A stretch of 64,000 nucleotides of DNA from Agrypnia vestita (Eukaryota > Arthropoda > Insecta > Trichoptera > Phryganeidae): positions 1-64,000 of the forward strand of contig JADDOH010023033.1 in NCBI GenBank assembly GCA_016648135.1. Reading direction: 5' to 3'. Shown here piece after piece: positions 23,096 to 33,962 of the stretch. How positions within the stretch are numbered: position 1 is the stretch's first letter; every line of letters begins with the position of its first letter. The notes beneath the pieces were generated by a model. The model was given only the letters and a program-made list of their open reading frames with translations, was not told the DNA's origin and did not search any database. Made by a program: the position numbers and the translations under genes.

Positions 23096-23907
23096 GACTT
23101 CTATAATTTATCTTAATAATTGAGAAATTGATGAAATAATTCAAAATGTGTGTAACAAAAGTTTAGTTTTATGAAAACTTAAATAAATACCTCTTATCAC
23201 AAAACAACTGCCATTTTACTTATATTGTAGTTAATTTTAGCAAAGTCACGAACAGTGAGGAAATGATGTAATGCAGTCAATCCATTGGATAAATGTGCGA
23301 ATGTCAGGAGCGATAAATGTGATAAAGCATGATGTCGTTTCTGTTACAAGATTTAGATTAATTTCTTGAATTTTTTTGCTTCTCTCTGATACGCCCTGAG
23401 AGGTTTGACATCAAAAAGGCGTAGAAAGACACCCCTATTAAACAGTTACCTTTTGGTTCTTCTTTATAAATAAAATACCTCGGGCTATGCCAGTCCGGGG
23501 TAGGTTTCTGGTTAGACAACAAGATTATTATTATACCAAAAGGGTCTTGTTTTAGGGGAAGTTTTATAATATGCGTATAAGGGTTCATACATCCGCCTCT
23601 TCGGGGAAAGGAGGATAAGGTTGTATTTATCTCCTTTGACAAGAGACGGAAGAGGGAATTTCTAAGTATCTCACATTTAAATTATTTAAATTAATTCTCA
23701 GAGGTATATTTAAAAGGTCACCAGTTTGTTCTCAAGATGTACATTGTTGAGTTTTAATCGTAACATGGTTCATCCTTCCTTCAGATGCTGGAACCTGTTA
23801 TGTATTCGTAAATACGTGCAATATTAAATTAATATTTTAATAGTTAAGATAAATTATATAAGTCCAACAGGGTCGAAGGTATTTGTATGAGAAACATGAA
23901 AGGACGT
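23096..23907. other. Spacer, no recognised gene
   Basis: The minus frame 23,358-23,642 (94 aa) starts with a Met but has no motif I recognise; its neighbourhood is moderately GC-rich. Confidence 0.35.
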
Positions 23908-24000
23908 TTATACAGGGTGGCTCAGAGCTTTCGACCTACATGAGCTGGCTTAAGTGATCATTTTATACAATACAACATTCACCACAAAACAATTATAACT
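23908..24000 (-). repeat. Dispersed repeat C next to a TACAGGGTG end
   Basis: TATACAGGGTGGCTCAGAGC resembles the terminal repeat of the foldback element at 11,546. It runs straight into the reverse of repeat C (GAGCTGGCTTAAGTGATCAT, ACAACATTCACCAC). No opposite TACAGGG end was found nearby. Confidence 0.5.
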
Positions 24001-24044
24001 ACACATTCAAAATCTTACGAACATTCAACGTGAATTAGAATTAT

Positions 24045-24438
24045 CTGGACAGTTCTCGATGAAATCATTATCACTGGAAATGTGTAGAAATCGGTCGAGC
24101 GCTGTGGATGTTTCGCGAACCGACATTGTGCATATAAGAGGAATAACGGGCCACTACAGACGTCATATGACAGGTGACGCTCGCCATAGAATGGCGTTTT
24201 ACCAGATACAAGCCCAGATACTTACGTACGATCTAGCATGGATTAGTGCGAACTCGAGCGGAACGATCTTGCGATAGACGCAGTCAAAAATGTACCTATG
24301 TGGAATATTCTAGTGACAATCTGTGTAAATTAAATAACAGTGCTCAGGTGTAATTTTTGTCTAGTGATTTAATTTTATTTAAATTATTTATATTAATTTC
24401 AAGAGTTTTATTGCCTCGCCCAGCCATGATCCTGTGAC
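24045..24438 (+). mobile_element. LTR remnant
   Basis: Has TTCGCGAA (24,112-24,119), CATATAAGAGG (24,131-24,141), a TCTAGTGA-type transcribed region, ATTAATTTCAAGAGTTTTAT and the end CAGCCATGATCCTGTGACTT. The order matches the solo LTRs at 15.8 and 61.5 kb, though sequence identity outside these blocks is low. The plus frame 24,059-24,277 is not a recognised protein. Confidence 0.55.
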
Positions 24439-25144
24439 TTATGTAAATAATTTTTTTCATGAATGATAAATGTGTACGTTATATAAAAGCGTGAATTGTG
24501 TTTTTACTTGTACTTAAAAGTGTATAGCATAATAATGCATAATTAAAGGAATAAAAAGTAAGAACTAGATTAACTTATTGTCCTTTTTTAATTCCTTTTA
24601 TTAATATTATTATAATACTGTGGACTATTTGTCCATGGAGATTTAGAGCAATCATGTAAATAGATATTTTTACATGCCTTTATTTAGATCTCTTTGTTTC
24701 TTGTTTGTTATAGTGAAATCAAAAGAAATGAAAATATTGATTTTTTTCCAATTTCCCAATCAGCTAGAACTCTGAAACTTTTAACATCTATGTAAAGTGA
24801 AGGACTGTATATTTTCGATATGATTTGGTCTTTATTTTGATTTAAATTAAAAATAACGTGATACACATTAAATTAATAATACTTAATTAATTAACGCAGA
24901 AAGAGCTGAAGAACATGCTTTTACAAAATTTGTTTTAAACTCTAAAACAACGTGTATTTTGAAACTGCAAGAGTGATGTTAAAATCTACTAAGAATGTAT
25001 GCAAAATAAGTGTAATAAAGCATGTCTTGAAAACTTTTTTGATTTTCACATAGGTTGTAGTAAAACTCACTTTAAATATACTTTGTGAGGTACCAAATAA
25101 CGTACAGTAAAAATAAATGAATAAAGATTTATCAATCAATGTAT
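24439..25144. other. AT-rich spacer
   Basis: No gene or repeat recognised. Confidence 0.4.
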
Positions 25145-25312
25145 TATAGATGCCTCACAGAGACGAAATTATATTTTTATGGAAAAGTAGGTATGGAAGA
25201 CTTTGGGTGTTCATAGGGCTTACGACCTATCATAGATCAACTATCAAGTGATCACTATACACAATAAAACGTTTACCATTTCCACCCATGATAGAATATC
25301 ATGTCTTTCAAA
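25145..25312 (-). repeat. Dispersed repeat C, long copy
   Basis: The reverse complement aligns over its whole length with 35,525-35,690. Shared blocks are TATTCTATCATGGGTGGAAA, ATTGTGTA.AGTGATCACTT, GATAGGTC.TAAG.CCTATG, CACCCAAA, ATACCTACTTT.CCATAA and TTTCGTCTCTGTGAG. Non-coding. Confidence 0.8.
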
Positions 25313-25735
25313 TTTTGGAAGTTGTATATATGTAAGTTATACGACATATTCCGTATATGTGTTGAAACAATCATTAGCGCGACCGGCATCCAAAGCTTTT
25401 TCTTTCCCTTAAATGACCACAGATGTCACTAATGACATATCTATTTTTACGATTTTTTAAAATTTTTTAGCAATATCCTTTATATGTGTAATGAGATTCT
25501 TCCGAATTATTAGCATTACACTAGAATACGTCTGAAATATCACTTAAAAATTTAAACTCCCTTTTAGACAAGTATTTTCATTAATCTCAAAATATTCTGA
25601 ATTAAGGTTTAGTCTTGAGTAGGAAATTATGCAGGAAATGAATAAAAACTAGTAGACACTCAGTTAGAAATAGTACATTAAAAAGCTTACAAAGTATGAG
25701 CGCTGTATCGTCTCAAAAGACAAGCGAAACTTCAA
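25313..25735. other. AT-rich spacer
   Basis: Nothing recognised. Confidence 0.4.
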
Positions 25736-25990
25736 TAAAAGCTGTTAAAACGATTGTCCTTGCGATAAATTCCTTCACGGGCGGTTTGAGCTGAATCCGT
25801 CCGAGACGACAAGCCTATAAAAAGGTCCTTTTTAAGAGGCTCTTGCAGACGGAGGCTATATTTGTACAACCCGACCATCGCGCATAGCTGAAGTGCCGTT
25901 ATACTGCTCTATTTTTGGTCCAGACGCTGTGAGGCAGGTCGGAAACTGTAATGTATTGGGCTTCCTGTGAGATAATACGGACAGAGCGAA
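25736..25990 (+). promoter_or_regulatory. Possible TATA-type promoter, unassigned
   Basis: GACGACAAGCCTATAAAAAG gives a TATA box at about 25,815-25,822 in a locally GC-richer block, with TCTTGCAGACGG about 30 bases downstream. No open frame or known transcript follows. It could equally be a piece of a transposon. Confidence 0.2.
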
Positions 25991-26033
25991 GACTGTTTGC
26001 ACGAGGAAGAAAATATTTATTTATTGATAATAA

Positions 26034-26865
26034 TTCAATTCAATTCAATTTATTTATTGATAATATGTACATTACAAACAAAATGTTTTAGGCATACATA
26101 TTAGGAAGTATATATCAAAATAAAATAATAAATTAAAAATAACATAAAATCTTGTCAAAGGCGTAGGAGAATCCCGCTTCGGAAAACCCCCTCAGACATA
26201 TGGAATATATCAATACCCAAAGCGATTTTGTTCAGCATAGCTGCGGCTCTTCCAACAGGCTTAACCATCGGCAGGTTGGTCCTGTATATTGGAATGTGAA
26301 ACAATCTATGCTGACGATGTCTAATGTAATTATCAGGAACATACAAAACAATGCTCTGCATAATTTCAGGATTATCGATCATACCGCGCAACAATCGATA
26401 AAAATGTAATACACATTCCTTATAGTCTCTAGACTATTGTAGCCAAGCATACCCTGGAGAAACTCGGTTGGGTAAAGCCAAGGATAATGCCCGTACTCTC
26501 TCATGTAGAGATATCTCAGAAACTTCTTTTGGACTTTCTCCACCATAAGAGAGTACTTGCCCTCATGTGGCTCCCAGATCATCGAGCCACTCTCGAGTCT
26601 ACTCCGCACCAAGGAGTTGTAAAGAGTTCTCAGTACGCGGGTATTCTCGAAAACCCTGGCAGTACGCAGAACAAATCCTAACATTCTCAAAGCATTACCA
26701 CTGATCGTCTCTATGTGATCGTGAAATGTTAGGTTGCTTACAAATCTAACACCTAGATCTTTAACATTTGATGTTCTTGTCAGATTTTGGTCGTTCATTT
26801 TGTAGCGAAAAAATAGAGTTTTTTGGGCCCTAGTGAAGGATGTAACCGCCCTATATGCCCTATAA
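26034..26865 (-). pseudogene. Jockey-like non-LTR retrotransposon 3' fragment
   Basis: The minus strand from about 26,865 gives VTSFTRAQKTLFFRYK, then VKDLGVRFVSNLTFHDHIE, LRTLYNSLVRSRLESGSMIW and VQKKFLRYLY. This is the end of the reverse transcriptase domain and the thumb/connection region of Jockey/CR1-like elements. After a stop at 26,379 another frame continues VPDNYIRHRQHRLFHIPIYR, the usual C-terminal region, to about 26,155. So at least one frameshift. The 3' UTR ends in TTGAATTGAATTGAATT (26,034-26,052), a microsatellite tail. The 5' part is missing, typical of target-primed integration. Confidence 0.85.
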
Positions 26866-27227
26866 ATGCCCTAGTGGGTTGTAAGTATTTAAATACTTAT
26901 TAAATTCTAACAATAAAGGTTTAAAATGGAATAATTTAGAAATTTTTTAAATAAGGGAGGCGGTGAATAATAGAGCACCTCTAATTTATTACCAAATTAA
27001 TTTTCCATATAGCCCTTTGTTTAATTTAACGTTCACAAAAGATGGAGGAACAGCCACTTTAGACCCCGCCCCCTCTCACTCTCTTTCGTTAGATTCCTGA
27101 ATGATCTGTAGGCTAGTAGTGCATGCTTGTCTCTGACAAGATTAACACGCATGTGATCAATATTGGTGGAAGTTTAACAATACTATGGTTGGGGTGTATA
27201 GTGTTGTGAATAAAGTAGTGTAGTGTT
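26866..27227. other. AT-rich spacer
   Basis: No gene recognised. Imperfect CCCTATA steps near 26,855-26,875 adjoin the retrotransposon fragment. Confidence 0.4.
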
Positions 27228-27269
27228 GGTCCTGAAGAAGAGACGGGTACGTCTCGAAACCGGTAGACC
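27228..27269 (+). ncRNA. Hammerhead-like ribozyme core, locus D (best match)
   Basis: In order: GGTC (27,228-27,231), CTGAAGA (27,232-27,238), an extra A, hairpin GAGACG-GGTA-CGTCTC (27,240-27,255), GAA, palindrome ACCGGT (27,259-27,264), A, GACC (27,266-27,269). GGTC/GACC is a 4-bp stem I, the hairpin a perfect 6-bp stem II, and ACCGGT A gives A15.1-U16.1 with GUA cleavage. All invariant core bases are present. Stem III is self-complementary without a loop, so cleavage would need a second copy in trans or tandem. The extra base before stem II departs from the textbook core but is shared by all copies here. Such motifs are known from Penelope-like elements. Confidence 0.6.
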
Positions 27270-27531
27270 TAAAATCTGGTAGTAGTTTTTACTAAGTTCC
27301 GTACTAAGTTAATAATCCGTGTTAATATAAAATGTAACAATATAAATGTGATAATATTAAAGAAGATAAAGTGAACAATATAAAATAAATGAACAATAGA
27401 AACGAACAATATATATAAACGATGATTAGTACACAAGCAAAGAGTATATAATAATTAGAGACCTTTAAAATAAAGATAATAAACCTATAAACACATAAAT
27501 AAGATAAGTAGAAAAAATAAACAAGAATAAT

Positions 27532-27674
27532 AAAAATATTGATTGTATTATTTGTATAAATCTTTTTATATTATTTGAGTAATTATACCTACATGTTTTA
27601 GAAATACGTAAACGTAGGTGTAATTAATCAAATAATATAAGTAGATTTATATAAATAATACAATCAATATTTTT
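27532..27674. mobile_element. Hairpin MITE
   Basis: AAAAATATTGATTGTATTAT at the left is mirrored by ATAATACAATCAATATTTTT at the right. The arms (about 60 bp each) continue to GTAATTATACCTAC / GTAGGTGTAATTAA around a loop of about 20 bases. Non-coding. Confidence 0.8.
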
Positions 27675-27989
27675 TTAAATGTCAATCTACAATGTTGCTG
27701 AATCAATTGAAAAAAATATATATACACAAAAGATAAAATCAAAACATATTTAAAAGGGAAATAAACAATAATTATATTGAATATATAATTAATGGGGAAC
27801 AAAACATAAGTAAAAATTGAAGAAATATTTTTTTTATATGCCTATACACAATACAAAAAATGAACATTTATAAGTGCTCTTTGGAGAAGAACAGCTTAAT
27901 TAAAATTTTTGTTGATAAATCTTTTTCCTATTTATGTGTTAAATAAAACGGATATTTTATTCGAACCGTATATTTTACTGAGAAGAAAA

Positions 27990-28031
27990 TCTCGACGTTT
28001 CGCTGAAGTCTTATTCAGCGTCAACAGGAGA
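27990..28031 (-). ncRNA. Hammerhead-like core, locus E
   Basis: The minus strand reads TCTC, CTGTTGA, extra C, perfect 6-bp hairpin GCTGAA/TTCAGC (loop TAAGAC), GAA, ACGT, C, GAGA. Stem I is 4 bp and the cleavage triplet would be GUC. The conserved A6 of CUGA is U, which should abolish activity. Confidence 0.5.
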
Positions 28032-28032
28032 G

Positions 28033-28315
28033 CATCCAATTACAGTGGAGGTGTAGTCCTAACTTATAACACATAAGTATATCCAAGACCGTAATAATAA
28101 TCTTAACTCTTCAATCTTTTTCCTTTTGTTAATTGGGAATTGCTTCAATAAGCAAATAAAATTCTTCTTTATTTGCTTATTGAAGAATCTAATTACGGCG
28201 GTGGTATAGTCTAACTTATAACACATAAATATGTCAAAGACCGTAAAAATAATCTTAAATCTTCAATCTTTTCTTTTGATAATTGGAAATTGCTTCAATA
28301 AGCAAATAAAATCCT
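28033..28315. repeat. Tandem duplication joined by a perfect hairpin
   Basis: About 28,038-28,165 is repeated with some change at 28,190-28,315. Shared blocks are TAACTTATAACACATAA.TAT, AAGACCGTAA.AATAATCTTAA, TCTTCAATCTTTT and TTGCTTCAATAAGCAAATAA. The first copy runs into its own inverse: CTTCAATAAGCAAATAAA (28,143-28,160) and its exact reverse complement at 28,168-28,185 form an 18-bp stem with a 7-base loop. Confidence 0.85.
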
Positions 28316-28974
28316 TTTCGTCACAGATTAGCCAGCAATGAACGAATATGGCACAGACGAAACTAAATAAATTGATCGCATTTCTCGCGACACTTTGGTG
28401 TAATGGCGCAGAATCGGGAGCAGACGGGACGCGTGAGGATGGGGACCTATTTTCCTGGAATAGTCCTGTGGATGTCCTGACGGCCCCCACCCAGTCTCGC
28501 ACTTAATTGCCCGGAAAAACTACCATTTCCATCGCTGCGGGTATCTGGGTCTAGTATTTCTTGCGAGAAACGCGTCTAGCTACAAGGAACGTAGGTTTTT
28601 CCGATACTTTATTGCACTAAGGTCTTCCAGACTGTTTACACGTGGGAAATTTGAGAAATTCTATTAATGTTTTAAGTAACTCGAAATTTTGGAACGAAAG
28701 TGAAAAAAAATTTTTCAACATTGTTTTTCTTAATGCGTTAATTTCTTAACGTCAACTCTCATAATTCTCTATGTAATAATGTTCAATATTAATGACGCTG
28801 CTTTGACAGACGCTAACGCAATATATGCCACCAGATAGCGCAGTGTACAAAATTTAATATGTATTTGCGATAATTTTATTTGTTGTAAAATTAATTTTTT
28901 CAAAGCATTTTATGAAAAACTGAATCTCACCTACACTCACAATAGCTCACAACGGAAAAGAAATCCTGGTAAAT
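28316..28974. other. Spacer, no recognised gene
   Basis: 28,380-28,520 is GC-richer; the minus frame 28,263-28,502 has no known domain. Confidence 0.35.
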
Positions 28975-29285
28975 TTGAGAAAATCTATAAAAAGGAATAT
29001 TAGTATTTTAAGTAGGATGGTTAAGAAAATATATGAGGCGAATGTTGAAGGCAACAGGAATAGAGGGCGTCCGCGAAAGACCTGGCACGATCAGGTACCA
29101 CAAGTATTTGAGGATGGCCCTGTTAAAAGCCGCAACAACCGTAGAACGTGTATGAGAAGATGTATGAATGTGGCCGAAGCAATAGTGGTGTGCCAGGATA
29201 GAAGAGCGTGGCGTTCAATCCTCTCTGCCTACCCCTGCGGGGAAACGGCGTGATGGTTGGTTAGTTAGTAAGTTAAGTAGGTAAT
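28975..29285 (+). pseudogene. Non-LTR ORF2 C-terminal fragment
   Basis: An open frame reads SRMVKKIYEANVEGNRNRGR, PRKTWHDQV, then NNRRTCMRRCMNVAEAIVVC and DRRAWRSILSAYP, ending at 29,253. This is the basic, Arg-rich C-terminal region common in insect non-LTR retrotransposons (patterns GRPRxTWxDQV and CxDRxxWRSIxSAYPxG). No catalytic part is present. GGTTGGTTAGTTAGTAAGTT after the stop is the 3' tail. Confidence 0.75.
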
Positions 29286-30531
29286 TCTTGTTAAATTTGG
29301 ACAAAAGGTGAAAACAAGTTTTCAATTAATGAACATTATTAAGTAGAATATCAGTGATAAAAATCATTCATAGGTCATTTGGATTAACAAAAACAGTGAG
29401 TTATTCATACTGTAATGTGTGCTAATGTAGAAAATAATCTGCTTACATTAAGATTGATTTATAATTTAAAATTTGAATTGATTGATGTAAAACTGAGATT
29501 AAAACATTTAAATTCGGGAATATTTGACAGGTTATAAATAAAAAATATTTAAAGTGATATTTGTCCATGAATTTCTTAATAACGCTTATTTTTTTCAAAT
29601 TTTAAATTAATTGTATTCAAATTAATATCGTCTCTCATACAAGTGCCATATATAAACTGAAAACCTAACAGTTATAAATAATTTTTTTTGTGACTTTAGC
29701 GCCATCTATGAACTATAAAATAATTAATTATATGAATATTGATGAACCTTCAAAGACGCATATAAAGAGAAGCTTTATTGGTTTATCATCTAAGTACGTG
29801 TTTTCGTAAAGAAATTATTAAAAATATGTATTTATCGTTGGTAAAAGGTAAAATTGTTGAGTTAAAAAGAACATTATTTGCCTTTTTAGAAACTGAAATG
29901 GGAAATTTTTATTTTTAGGTACATTGAGAAAATTTTCGCTTTCATACAAGAAACTTCGCACGCGATGTTCGATACCTGTTTATTATTAAATTTTCTATAT
30001 TTTTAGAAATCGAGATAATTTATAAACGTCACGGAGCACTTATCTCCTCAGGACTCGGGATTTTCCATTTTTCACTTCGCTAGCTTCTGCTTCGTCAGTG
30101 GAAGATCTTCGCATCATTCCATATTTTATGGCACAACATTTATTAATGGCGTGATAAATTATTAAGAAATTCCATTTTTATTACAACTTAAAATTTTCAC
30201 CTCATTTTTCAAAAAAAAAATATATACATATATGCATGTTGGTTACAAGATAAAATGTTTTTTGTAAATCATTATTCATTGAAGTTCTTAACTGTTTTAT
30301 TCACGTGTAACGCTTAAAATTAATTAAGGTTTTTATTAACTCTTAAAAGACTGTGCTAAAAAAAAACTTTGGAGTAACACAGCGTTACCTGATTAAAAAT
30401 CGGCATAGTTTTTAATATGTGATAAAATATACATATATATAATACAGATAAGACTTTTTAAAGGTCACTTTTTATAATTATGTAAGGAAAATATACATAT
30501 TTGCATTATTTTAGTAAATTATTGTAAAATC
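29286..30531. other. AT-rich spacer
   Basis: No gene supported. A short minus frame near 30,120-30,040 (MMRRSSTDEAEASEV...) looks polar and gene-like but is only 25 codons and has no usable splice donor. Confidence 0.35.
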
Positions 30532-30840
30532 ATGTCAAATCGAATTAGCGTGCGCTCCCGCGACGTTTCAATAACAACGACGCGGTCGCCTGCTCGCTTC
30601 AGTCGCATGCACTCCGTCTTTGTCTATCACGTCTTACCCGACTCTATCGTACTCTTTCTATATTGTTTTTGCTTTCGCCGAAACCCAAGCAACCGCCATC
30701 TCTGTCCTACATGAAATGTATGGTATTGTCGTGCTCTTTCTTGCTCGATTTAACTGCGATGCACAATATACTGCTCTCTCTTACACACTGGCCGAAAATA
30801 CGAGAGTAATGAATAAATATTTTTTAATTAAAAAATCCGT
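30532..30840 (+). other. GC-richer segment with two overlapping frames
   Basis: GC rises sharply at 30,540-30,620 (CGCGACG, GACGCGGTCGCC). Two plus frames of 60 and 76 codons overlap. Neither contains a domain I recognise. Could be a promoter or first exon, or a transposon piece. Confidence 0.25.
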
Positions 30841-31230
30841 ACATTCCTAACAGTTAAATTGAGTAATTTTTGTGTGAAAATGTCTATTCGATGATTACAA
30901 AAAATGTGACGTTTTACTTTTCGTAAATAAGGTAGATATTTCATATTTTGTATGACAGGTAGACCTACGTTACATCACCGACACAGGAGTTAAGAACCAG
31001 CATTTCTTTTTTTAATATGATTTGCGTTATTTCTCAATTCTGCTGGAATAAAATATTATTATTTTCATAGATCACTGGACTACGAAAGTCGCACGTGTTG
31101 ATTTGAGTGCTAATTAAAAGTATGAATCTTTTTTGCGCCGATTGTGACTGGAGATGAAAAATGAGTAGTTTACAATAACGTGCTTCGACAAAAACATTGG
31201 ACTAAGCCCAGGAATGTCCCACCGAACATT
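30841..31230. other. AT-rich spacer
   Basis: Nothing recognised. Confidence 0.4.
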
Positions 31231-31390
31231 TTTTATTTATTTTTTTATTTTTTATTTATTTATTATAGACACTAACAGGATAATGGGTACATGATACTCA
31301 GATAATAAACATTATAGTGAAGACTACGCCCATTATCCCAATTACAAGTTTCTTCGTCACGCTCTAGTAACATGTATTTTTGCAATTAGT
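31231..31390 (-). mobile_element. Possible non-LTR 3' end with A-rich tail
   Basis: The minus strand ends AATAAATAAATAAAAAATAA and is preceded by a moderately GC-rich stretch (GGGATAATGGGCGTAGTC), as in 3' UTRs of target-primed elements. No coding part can be read. Confidence 0.35.
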
Positions 31391-32044
31391 TATATTTTAC
31401 ATGTACTTTTATGTATATTATATATTTTGTGTTTGAGTGTAGTGCGATTAGTATTTAATGAATGATTGATTTAATGGATCTATAGGTTCATGTCATCGTA
31501 TAGAAAAGCCAAAATGCATAAAAAAGGTAATTCTTTGTGTTTCGTGGAGTAGCAAGGCTATTATTTATTATGAGCTACTTTACCATAACCAAACAATTAT
31601 AGCTGTTCAGTGTTGTGAACGATTGACAAAACTAGATACTGCAAAAGGATAGGCCTCATTTGATTAACAGAAAGAGGTAGTTTTTCACTAGGACAACGCA
31701 TGGCGATGGTGACCCAACGTAAGGTTAAGGAATTGATAAAATTAGAAAAGAAAGAATAGTTAAAATTTTTTGAATGAAAACAAAAATATGCAAAAGCGCA
31801 TGTAAAGACATCCCATGATTCATTTTCGCAACAAAGTCACAGAAATTTTACTTTCCTGGAATATACATAATAAAAATACAATTATAAAAATTAATGAAGA
31901 TTATGTTCTAACGAAATGGCAAAAAAGATTAAAAACAGAATCCTTTGTAATACGTCACAACACTGTACACAACATTCTGGAAACGCTTGGAACAACCAAG
32001 GAGAACCTTCTAAACACTAGATAATATAAAAAGATAGTAAATAC
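31391..32044. other. Spacer, no recognised gene
   Basis: The plus frame 31,815-32,024 (69 aa, Lys/Asn/Thr-rich) is not recognisable. Confidence 0.35.
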
Positions 32045-32300
32045 CAGCATTTGGATATAAATAGCGTGGATCTAGGCCACCGCACAGGCCTCGTGTTTTG
32101 ATGTTCGCTGCGAAATCAGCTGTAAGCTGCGAAGTGATGGCCACGGTGGCCAGTCGTGAGGTAATTGAAACGATAAATAGAGCGAAATAATCGAGCGAAG
32201 TACCTAAGTAGTGTAATAAATCAATGCGACTATTACAAGCGAGAATAAATTTACGAGCGATAAATACGTATTACTAGCATTAATAATAAGTTCATTCATA
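32045..32300 (+). mobile_element. Possible LTR fragment
   Basis: GATATAAATAGCGTGG (TATA-like, near 32,056) precedes a GC-richer stretch and then repeated GAGCGA/GCGATAAAT motifs reminiscent of the R-U5 region of the LTRs at 15.8 and 21.1 kb. No LTR 3' end is visible, so the call is weak. Confidence 0.25.
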
Positions 32301-32843
32301 TACGAATAATATATTGCAAAATAGTATTGATTAATGAACTGACTTTGTACATTGAGTAATAAAATAATCATTAATTAAAAATTTGCATATTATTGAACGG
32401 AAAAATAAAAAAGAGTTACTAAAAAAATTCATCTCTTATTTAAAAAAAAAAAAAATTGGCATCAATTTATAATTTCGTGGACGCAGTCATCAATCGGCAT
32501 TTTAAGCTTTTTTGTATATTTTTTTTTAATTGGAGAAAATGTGAAAACTCGATGGCAAAAGGTTTGGACTATATGAAGGATGGTGAGTATCTCCCACCTT
32601 AATGTCTGCAGCTCTTCTGCAATGTTTATAGTAACATAAGCTTTTAAAAACAAATTACGGATTAACGATACGTGTGGTTAGTAAATAGCACTGAAAAGCT
32701 CGAAGTTGCTAGGGTGGATTACAAGGTAAGTTGTGACCACTTCCTTATCCTGTAGAAAGCGCCTATTAACGTTGTTAATACATGCAAACGATTATTACTT
32801 TAGAAATGGCGTACGTATTATAATAAGTCGCAATAAGCTTTAA

Positions 32844-33549
32844 GCGCTTGTTCAGACACAGCGGGAACCGTGCCGTTTCAGAATCGCATGAGATCCGTGC
32901 GCGTCTCATTTACCTAGGTTTGTATGTGATCGTTCAGACACAACCGTGCGGTTAGTCAACCGCTGCGGTGCCCGCAACCCAACCGCTAGAAAATAGACCC
33001 GCACGGCGCCCGCACGATCCTATTACTATGGGGCCTTACAAGAGCGTTCAGTCGCGTTGCGGGAACCGCACGGTTCCATGTCACAACAGGAGCACGCGTG
33101 GATTATATTATCTTTTTTATGGTTATGGATCGCTTTGACACTGAATTTTTTATTGATGAAGTGGAGAAAAGACCTGTAATATGGGATCTTCATTGTGAGG
33201 ATTACTCAAATATGCCAAGAACCAAGCTTGGCAGGAGTTGGTGGAGATATTTGGAAATGGTGGAAAAAAAGAGTATTTTAAAGAAGTAGGTATTTATTCA
33301 CCAAAAATTAACTGACAGAATGATATTTATGTGTCTTGCCATGGAACACGGCCGTCGTTAACAAAGTGATTAGCGAATATATCTCTGATATTCAAAGATG
33401 GAGAACGGCATCAGAACTGTCAAACTGACGTTTATTTTCGCGCGCACAAATCGCTTATTAACCGCGGCTGTGTGAACAGATGACACAAATCGCGTGTTTT
33501 GAAACGCGATTCTGAAACTTAACGCTTCCCGCTGTGTCTGAACAAGCGC
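32844..33549. mobile_element. Harbinger-like DNA transposon, deleted
   Basis: A 706-bp element with perfect 24-bp terminal inverted repeats (GCGCTTGTTCAGACACAGCG onward at 32,844-32,867; mirrored at 33,526-33,549). TAA flanks both ends (32,841-32,843 and 33,550-33,552), the 3-bp TWA duplication of PIF/Harbinger. Subterminal GTTCAGACACA and GTTCAGTCGC motifs repeat inside the left end. The only coding remnant is a MADF-type domain. The DDE transposase is gone. Confidence 0.9.
33098..33295 (+). pseudogene. MADF-domain protein of Harbinger element, frameshifted
   Basis: From 33,098 one frame gives FDTEFFIDEVEKRPVIWDLH, then CEDYSN. After about 33,212 homology moves to another frame reading AKNQAWQELVEIFGNGGKKE, then YFKEVG. 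FIxxVxxRPxIWDxxxxxYxN and AWxEIxxxxG are hallmarks of MADF (Myb/SANT-like) domains. Harbinger elements encode such proteins as DNA-binding partners of the transposase. The frameshift near 33,210 breaks it, so no functional product is expected. Confidence 0.8.
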
Positions 33550-33552
33550 TAA

Positions 33553-33962
33553 GGGTTTTAAGGAACCTTGAGAAAGAGCAATAGGCGGAAAATGGTAGCA
33601 TTTTAAATACAGACGGAGACAAATGCTGAACATACCGTGAAAACTAGGTGAAATATAACCTCCATCATAGAATAACTGAAAATTCAAGACAGGCTCTCCT
33701 ACTGTTAAGGAAAAATCCATCAGTTTGTGGTAAACCACAAAGACGACAATAACTTAAAAATTCTACTATTAACCCAAAATGTGGATAGTTAGAGAAGGAG
33801 GCGATAACATCTTTTCAAAAAACTCGCGAATTATAAGAATATACTTTCATAATTTGAAGTCACTCTGGAATTTCTGGGTATTTAAAAGATTTAATAGTTA
33901 TTTTCTTGAAATTATTTTTAATACATTGTACAAGCATTTATAAATTTAAAAAATAGTAAGAA
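33553..33962. other. Spacer, no recognised gene
   Basis: The minus frame 33,370-33,738 (122 codons) crosses the end of the Harbinger element and has no known domain, so it is treated as spurious. Confidence 0.4.

Noticed and set aside
33370..33738. 122-codon minus frame as a gene
   Set aside because: It spans the boundary of the Harbinger-like element and has no recognisable domain.
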